Assembly: GCA_020152595.1 (NCBI GenBank)
Contig: JAIGNY010004608.1
Span: 1,510,001 to 1,574,000 of the forward strand
Direction: 5' to 3'
DNA: 64,000 bases
DNA from: Chiridota heheva
Taxonomy: Eukaryota > Echinodermata > Holothuroidea > Apodida > Chiridotidae
Of the stretch, positions 57,765 through 64,000 are shown piece by piece. Position numbers and translations under genes: made by a program. The notes beneath the pieces are model-generated. The model had not been told where the DNA came from. It saw only the letters and a list, made by a program, of their open reading frames with translations, and searched no databases. Positions within the stretch are counted from its first letter, which is position 1, and the number at the start of each line of letters is the position of its first letter.

Positions 57765-57969
57765 GTAAGGTTTCTTTTGGTACACACTGCAGACTGATCA
57801 GGCCTGGACAAATACAGTTGCCAGCTCGCCATTTACAATTTACTAATGGCAAGTGATGGTCAAGTGGTACTCGCCAGGTTGGCGAGCCAGTAGAAATAAA
57901 AAGAAATTCAATGTACGAAAGAGGTTCAAGCTAGACTCTTGATTCAGTCAACATATCAATGTTTGTTTT

Positions 57970-58115
57970 TTTCTTTCTGCTTTTACCCTTTATCTCCCTT
58001 ACAAACCTTCCATCTCCTCACTATCTTATCTCTTACACCATTATTTATTAACACCTTGACACATTCGACTCTGATTGTCGTGGTGCCGTTAAACATCAGC
58101 AAACCAAACCAGCCT
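57970..58115 (+). pseudogene. LINE 3' tail, family A, copy 6
   Basis: CCCTTACAAACCTTCCATCT through TGTCGTGGTGCCGTTAAACA, with a short deletion in the CCCTCTTGGCAC part. Sense orientation. Confidence 0.8.
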
Positions 58116-58165
58116 CTTTTCCCTTATAATCAATGTCAAAGATCAATGTCACATTAGGAGAGTTA

Positions 58166-58768
58166 CAGGATTAGTTCAGGGGTCAAGCAAGTTTATATTA
58201 TTTGAAAAAAGACTTTAAAAGAAATGAAATAGTGAAGAAAAAAAGAAATAAAATAGTGAAGAAAGCTATCAATTTTTTTAAATTTTGTTAAGAAGAATTC
58301 TCAGTTTAAAGTTTGGCATCCTTTGAGTTGAAAAGACACAATTCAGACAAGTTGTGATGTCATAGCCTCAGATTCAAAGTCTTTATGTATTTTATCATAT
58401 TTTGTCCTGTGATTTTGTGGCCCAAATACCATGGGATCTATCAAAAAGAAAATAGTAAAACTGAATCTAGGAAGGGTATTTATAAATATATCACCTGAAT
58501 GAAATTTGAGCAAAAATAATTTAGATAGTGAAAAATTCAATATACTTTCTTTAAATTACACTAACAATTAAGAATGTGAGGATGAAGATGCCAACTTTCC
58601 ATAGTAGACTTACTGCACCAGTCATTTCTACACAGATAAGACGGAGCTTGAAACTTGAATATCTCCTTAACGGAACAAGATTTTTGAATGCTTTCTTTAC
58701 CATTTTGTTTCTTTTGAAGTCCTGTTTCATATAAGATAAACGTGCTTGACCACTGAACTAATTCTTTA
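58166..58768. mobile_element. Foldback family 1, full-length copy
   Basis: About 600 bp with termini AGGATTAGTTCAGGGGTCAA and TTGACCACTGAACTAATTCT. The arms pair over about 170 bp. There is a small duplicated patch (GAAATAGTGAAGAAA) in the left arm. No coding capacity. Confidence 0.85.
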
Positions 58769-58854
58769 AATAGCTGAAGCTGTAAAAACCTGAATGCCCG
58801 GATTATTTTGCAGCAGATACAAGCAGAAACACATTCAAAAATGAACTACGTACT

Positions 58855-59436
58855 TTAAGTTATACCTTACCTTCTATGCCATAAATATGCATTTGGGTCT
58901 CAAGAGACCTGAATATAATTATAGCATAGAAAGTAAGTATAACTCTCGTAAATAACCCCGCTAACAAGTGGGCTGAATTTATAGCATAGAAGGCAAGTAT
59001 AACTCTCGTAAATATCCCCGCTAACAAGTGGGGTGAATTAATATCATAGAAGGTAAGTATTACTCTCGTAAATAACCCCGCCAACAAGTGGGCTGAATTT
59101 ATAGCATAGAAGGCAAGTATAACTCTCATAAATATCCCCGCTAACAAGTGGGGTGAATTAATATCATAGAAGGTAAGTATTACTCTCGTAAATAACCCCG
59201 CCAACAAGTGGGCTGAATTTATAGCATAGAAGGTAAGTATAACTCTCGTAAATATCCCCGCTAACAAGTGGGGTGAATTAATATCATAGAAGGTAAGTAT
59301 TACTCTCGTAAATAAACCTGCTAACAAGTGGGCTGAATTTACTTCAAGTTATACCTTACCTTCCATGCTATAATATGCAATCTGGTCACGACCTGATTCT
59401 AACGCACTTCTAACCGAACCTAAAAACGCAGTAACC
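58855..59436. repeat. 60-bp array with alternating variants, inverted flanks
   Basis: Seven units of 60 bp (about 58920-59336) alternate between a form with AATAACCCCGCTAACAAGTG/GGCTGAATTTATAGC and a form with AATATCCCCGCTAACAAGTG/GGGTGAATTAATATC. This makes a 120-bp higher-order unit. The sequences on both sides (58857-58890 and 59340-59370) carry the unit's TATACCTTACCTT word in the opposite orientation to the array. Confidence 0.88.
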
Positions 59437-60334
59437 AGCCAAGCCCTGACCTCCATAATACCTCTGTACCACCTCACTCTTTTTCAGTAGCGTTTGTTTC
59501 ACAACATCGCTGAAAACTGGTCACTTTTATTTTATTTTTAATTAACCTTTCTAACTCTTTTCTCTTGGCAGCTTCTACCTGAAGGGTTTTTACGCTGCCT
59601 GTTCTCATCTGGCTCGCCTTTTCAAGTCTTCGAGAGAAGGGTGAGATAGCCATGGGTCCGAGATTTCTTGGCCCGACCTACACGACTTTACCCGTGTAGC
59701 CTACACTTAGGATAGCGGGTTTTGTCTCCATTCGTACATAGCGAGTGGCTGAATTCGAGCGTCCTACTCTCGTGGTGGGTGTTTTAGGTCCTAGAGCACA
59801 GGTTGTGCCTGTCTGGGGACCTCTCGCCCGGGAATTAGTCTTTTTCTCCCTTAGCCCCACCCGCCTCGAGGTGACCTAGCGTTATACTATGTATAGTGTT
59901 TAACACGTTAGGATATTTCAGTACACCTTCGTATGCATTAGGCCAATTTCCTTTTTGATTTTGGCGCATGCGCATTGGGTCTTAGTCACCGCTGGGTAAA
60001 TGTGGGTAAGCCCTGTAACAACTCTAGGGAGCTACAGTTGTTACTAGCGAGCTTATTTTCGTTTTCACGTTAGCAGCATATGAATATTTTATTTTTCTCA
60101 CACAGTTTGGAGATAAAATATTTAATTTTCAGGATTGAACTTGGGGTGTCGGAGAGCCGTGGGTGGGTCTCTCCGACGACCTAATTACAGGGAAAATAAT
60201 CTTTCCTTTTTATCTTTACAGACCTCAAGTACACAGTGGTTGGTGTTTCCCACGCTACCCCAGCGCTAGTAAAGTCATTACGTTGGATGCGTTTTTCGGG
60301 TTTCTAAAGTTTTTCAGATAGAAAATTTTTGGTT
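59437..60334. other. Transition into GC-rich block
   Basis: Base composition and CpG content rise from about 59560. There is no recognised coding sequence. It includes TTTTTACGCTGCCTGTTCTC and CTCGCCCGGGAATTAGTC, which read like the regulatory or terminal part of a mobile element, but no element was identified. Confidence 0.35.
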
Positions 60335-60645
60335 TTAATTTTTTTCTGTTAAAGCAAGTGTTGTTGTTCTGTTTAGAATGCTATGCCTCGTCTCTCTTTA
60401 GCGTGTCCGTAAGATCATAGTTACTTTGCGTGTTTAGGTTTATGCGCTTGGACTTACGTTCTTCTCTTAAGAAATTTATTTTTCAGCAAAAATTTTTCTG
60501 TTTAAGAGAGTTTTGGTGTTCTGTTTAGACTGCTAGGCCTCGTCTCTCTTTAGCGTGTCCGTAAGTTCATACTTACTTTGCCGTATTTGTGTATGTACGC
60601 ATGGATATATGTTCTTCTCTTTTCAGATATATAAAAGAGATTCAC
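60335..60645. repeat. ~165-bp tandem duplication
   Basis: Two copies share GTTCTGTTTAGA, GCCTCGTCTCTCTTTAGCGT, GTCCGTAAG and ACGTTCTTCTCTT-type words. Confidence 0.8.
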
Positions 60646-60684
60646 TGAGAAGGTTACGCTCTTAGAGGCGTTGCGCCCAGAGCG

Positions 60685-61130
60685 GTAACGTAAGAGAGAG
60701 AGAGAGAGATATCCTCTTAGGGGCGTTACGAACGTCGCCTAAGTTGTAAACACGGTTCCAAACGGTTCCATTGGACAGTCCCTGTCGACTCCACAACCCT
60801 TGTAAGGCGCTGCGTGCGGTTGTTGTGAGTTCAGGGACAGTTCCATAAGGTTCCGGAGTCCATACGGTTCGCGGCCCGTAAAAAGTTACGGCTTAACGGT
60901 TCCATTGGACGGTTCCGTAAGGTAAGTGAGAGAGAGAGAGAGAGAACCTCTTAGGGGCGTTAGCTAACGCGTCGCCTAAGTTGTAAACACGGTTCCAAGC
61001 GGTTCCATTGGACAGTCCCTGTCGACTCCACAACCCTTGCAACGACTGCGCGCCGGTTGTTGTGAGTTCAGGGACAGTTCCATAAGGTTCGGAGTCCATA
61101 CGGTTCGCGCCCGTAAAAAGTTACGGGTGA
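60685..61130. repeat. ~250-bp tandem duplication starting with (GA)n
   Basis: Each copy starts with a GA run (60691 and 60929) and CCTCTTAGGGGCGTTA. CCTAAGTTGTAAACACGGTT, CAGTCCCTGTCGACTCCACA and GTTGTGAGTTCAGGGACAGT follow. Confidence 0.9.
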
Positions 61131-61990
61131 GCGGTTCCATTGGCGGTTCCGTGAGTCCATAAGGTTCCGCGGCCCGTTGTTACGGGGCGAGCGGTTCCAT
61201 TGGACGGTTCCATACGGTTCCGCGGCCCGTTGTTACGGGCTTAACGGTTCCATTGGGCGGTTCCATACGGTTCCGCGGCCCGTTGTTACGGTAACAGTTC
61301 CATTGGGCCCGGTTCCATACGGTTCGCGGCCCGTTATTACGGGGCTTAACGGGTTCCATTGGCCGGTTCCATACGGTTCCGCGGCCCGTTGTTACGGGCG
61401 AACGGTTCCATTGGGCGGTTCCATACGGTTCCGCGGCCCGTTATTCGGGCGGGCGGTTCCATTGGGCGGTTCCATACGGTTCCGCGGCCCGTTACGGGCG
61501 GGCGGTTCCATTGGGCGGTTCCGCGGCCCGTTATTACGGGCGGGCGGTTCCATTGGGCGGTCCCGTGCACGGTTCCGCGGCCCGTTGTTACAGGGCGGCG
61601 GTTCCATACGGTTCCGTTGGACCATCCCTGGCGGTTCCGCAGCCCTATGTGCGGGCATTGTGCGGTTCGGGGCGGATCCATACGGTTCCGGGATCCATAC
61701 GGTTCCAGCGGCCCGTTGTTACGGGCGGACGGTTCCGTGGTCCATACTGTTCCAGCGGCCCGTTATTACGAAGGGGACGGTTCCATTGGCGGTTCCGTGA
61801 TCCATACGGTTCCGCGGCCTGTTATTCTGGGCGGGCGGTTCCGCGGCCCGTTGTTACGAGGCGGGCGGGCGGTTCCGCGGCCCGTTATTCTGGGCGGAGC
61901 GGTTCCATACGGTTCCAGCGGCCTGTTGTTACGGGCGGGCGGTTCCATTGAGGCGGTTCAGCGGCCCGTGTTTACACGGGTCCGTATTTA
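61130..61990. repeat. ~55-bp GC-rich array
   Basis: About fifteen units of GGTTCCATTGGGCGGTTCCA then TACGGTTCCGCGGCCCGTTG and TTACGGGCGGGC. Length changes of a few bases are frequent. Several frames stay open for 100-200 codons with R/G/P/V-rich products, which I treat as artefacts. Confidence 0.93.
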
Positions 61991-62002
61991 ACGGGTTCAC
62001 GA

Positions 62003-64000
62003 CATCGCATGCGGTTTAATCGATTATCGCCCACTAGCTACGTGGTCAGGTGACAGGTGACATTCTTGACAAGAAGTATAGCATTGACAGTTATTTTTCT
62101 TCTTGGTCCTGTAGCCATTAGCTCACGCGCAGTTCCACGGCTCGTGTGAACGCATAATTAAGACTGTCTCGTTGAGCGTTACAAGTTCCGTATTTATTTT
62201 CACCAGTATCATGGACATGAAGGACAGGTCCCAGTGTCGATGTTTTACACACCCAGGATGTCTCGTGATGCGAGCGTGCAAACGCTTCTTTAAATTACGC
62301 TCGGTGACATCCATCTCACGTGTTCGCGTGCAGATTATGCTGCGAGTCATATCCCCGTACTCTTTGCAGCGATTGGGATCTAGCGGCGTGGTCGGAGCAC
62401 AGACTCCACCGCGACCGGTACTTTCAAAGAGCGGCAGAGAAAGTGGAGAAGCGGCGGTCTGAGAGGCCCTCTTCGTCTCCCCACCGCCACCCAGGTCCAA
62501 AGCCAGGGAGGCGGGGGCCGCCCACTCCTAGCGGGCGCCTCTTGAAAGACGTACACCGTCACGGTTCATCGAAGTATAGCATTGAGACAGCTATTTTTCT
62601 TCTTGGTCCCGTAGCCAACGGCTCACGACAGTTATCGGTTCCACAGCCCATGTTTACGGGTCCGCACGGTTCCACGGTCCGTGTTTTACGGGTCCGCACG
62701 GTTCCATTGCCGGTTCCGCGGCCCGTATTCGGGTCCCGTCACGGTTCCATCTGAGTCCACGGTCGCGTTCACGGGTCCTTTCGCTTCCATTGGGCGGCTC
62801 CAGTGAGCGGAACTTATCTCTAATGGGATAACGTACACTATACGGTTCACCGGTTATACGCCCACTAGCTACTACGCTCGTGGTCAGGTGACAGATGACT
62901 TTCTTTACAAGAAGTATAGCATCAGGACAGCTATTTTCTTCTTGGTCCCGTAGCCATTAGCTACGCAGTTCCACGACTCGTGTGAACGCAATTAAGATTG
63001 TCTCGTTGAACATTACCGTTCCGTAATTATTTTCACCAGTATCATGGACATGGAGGACAGGTCCTCGGCGTCGATGCTCTACACACCCTTGATGACCCGG
63101 CATAGCGTGATAACGCTTCTTTTTACGCTCCGGTCACATCCATCTCACGCGTTCTGGCGTGCAGATTATGCTGCGAGTCCATTCGTGGTACTCTTTGCAA
63201 CGATTGGGTTCCAGCGGCGTGGTCGGAGCACAGACTCCACCGCGACCGAATTTTTCAAGGTGCGACCGAGAGCGTGCGGCTCCGTGTTCGGATGCGTCAC
63301 GGCTCCGTAGTTTGGTAACGGATATCGTACACGTCACGATTTACCCGATATGCACCCGCCAGCTACGAGCTATGTGGCCAGGTGACAAGTGATAATCTTC
63401 ACAAGTAGTATAGCGCCGTGAGCTATTCTATTCATGGTTCCGTGGCCATTAGCTACGCAGTTCCACGATCATGTGAACACCATTTATACGATTATCCGCG
63501 TTGAAGCGTTACATTTCCGCAATTACTTTCACCAGTATCGTGAGGCACGGAGGACAGGCCTCCGTCGTCGATGCGTTACGCACCTCAGAGGTCCCGCTTT
63601 GCATAGCGTGCAAACGCTTCTCTAGACCGTGCGGGCCTGTACGACCGGAGTTTTTGCAACGGGATAACGACACTGCACGATGAACCCGAAGTTGAGTTCG
63701 CTAGCTAGGAAGCTGCTTGGTCATAGCTACGCTGTCCCACGGCCCGTGTGAACTGCCTCTGTAGGATTTTCGCGTTGACGTCACAGTTCCGCGATGTTTT
63801 GCGCCTATATCGCCGACCACGGCACGGGCAGGTCCCAGTGTCGGTGCGTCTGGCGCGCCTTGACTGTCCTGCGGTGCGTCGCATGTAAACGCTTCTTAGG
63901 TTGCGCTTTGGTGTTATCGACTTGTTCAAACCTGTGTACACCGCTGTGGTCCTCGGTTCCGCGATGGGACGGTCGGCCAACTAGAGGCGGCGCCCACGGG
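62003..64000. repeat. Four diverged long tandem units, cut by window end
   Basis: Units start at about 62003, 62820, 63290 and 63680. Units 1 and 2 are most alike and share CCCACTAGCTAC, GTGGTCAGGTGACAG, TTTTCACCAGTATCATGGAC, GCGTGCAGATTATGCTGCGA and GCGGCGTGGTCGGAGCACAG. Units 3 and 4 are shorter and more diverged. Between units 1 and 2 the CGGTTCCA words of the 55-bp array reappear (62640-62760). Indels shift every reading frame between copies, so this looks non-coding. Confidence 0.85.

Noticed and set aside
61177-61991. R/G/P-rich frames of up to 210 codons
   Set aside because: Readings of the ~55-bp GC-rich array; several frames are open at once and unit length is not a multiple of three.
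59437-64000. Ribosomal DNA spacer as a firm identification
   Set aside because: Nested GC-rich repeats fit the general look of a spacer, but no 18S, 5.8S or 28S sequence is visible, so I keep it only as one option.

Overview
The window is AT-rich (roughly 35% GC by eye), intron-rich metazoan DNA packed with transposon debris and tandem arrays. Short AGGCCTA motifs, a Penelope-like element, several non-LTR retrotransposon tails and an intronless 2-O-sulfotransferase suggest a marine invertebrate. An echinoderm or other ambulacrarian is my best guess, held with low confidence. No bacterial, viral or CRISPR features are present.

Layout. 1-0.6 kb: a broken reverse-transcriptase fragment, part of which is copied back as an inverted repeat. 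3.5-4.7 kb: a complete single-exon gene for a Golgi-type 2-O-sulfotransferase (uronyl/heparan family, 400 aa) whose stem is encoded by an 18-bp minisatellite. 5.3-5.9 kb: three copies of a 211-bp unit. 7.4-12.7 kb: an AT-rich satellite with a higher-order period of about 616 bp. 13.0-13.8 kb: a dead Penelope-like element ending in a GIY-YIG endonuclease remnant. 13.8-18.2 kb: no recognisable gene. 18.25-18.68 kb: an unidentified minus-strand ORF next to the start of the main gene.

The main gene is kif15 (kinesin-12; the sea-urchin family member is known as KRP180). I assembled 17 coding exons on the + strand from 18808 to 57764. Splice phases agree throughout and give 639 codons without a stop. 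They cover the short N-terminus (including a 19-nt microexon), the whole motor domain and the first part of the coiled coil. The C-terminal half must lie beyond 64000, so intron 17 is at least 6.2 kb. Nearly every intron holds repeats: LINE tails, foldback elements, tRNA-derived SINE pieces, and unrelated minisatellites in introns 6, 9, 10, 11, 14 and 15. Two of these arrays derive from mobile elements, and two run up to a splice acceptor.

From about 59.5 kb the base composition changes sharply to GC- and CpG-rich sequence. This is a mosaic of nested tandem repeats (about 168 bp x2, about 250 bp x2, about 55 bp x15, then four diverged units of 300-820 bp). It has no recognised coding content and is the most puzzling block in the window. 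It may be the leader or terminal part of a large mobile element, or a satellite/spacer.
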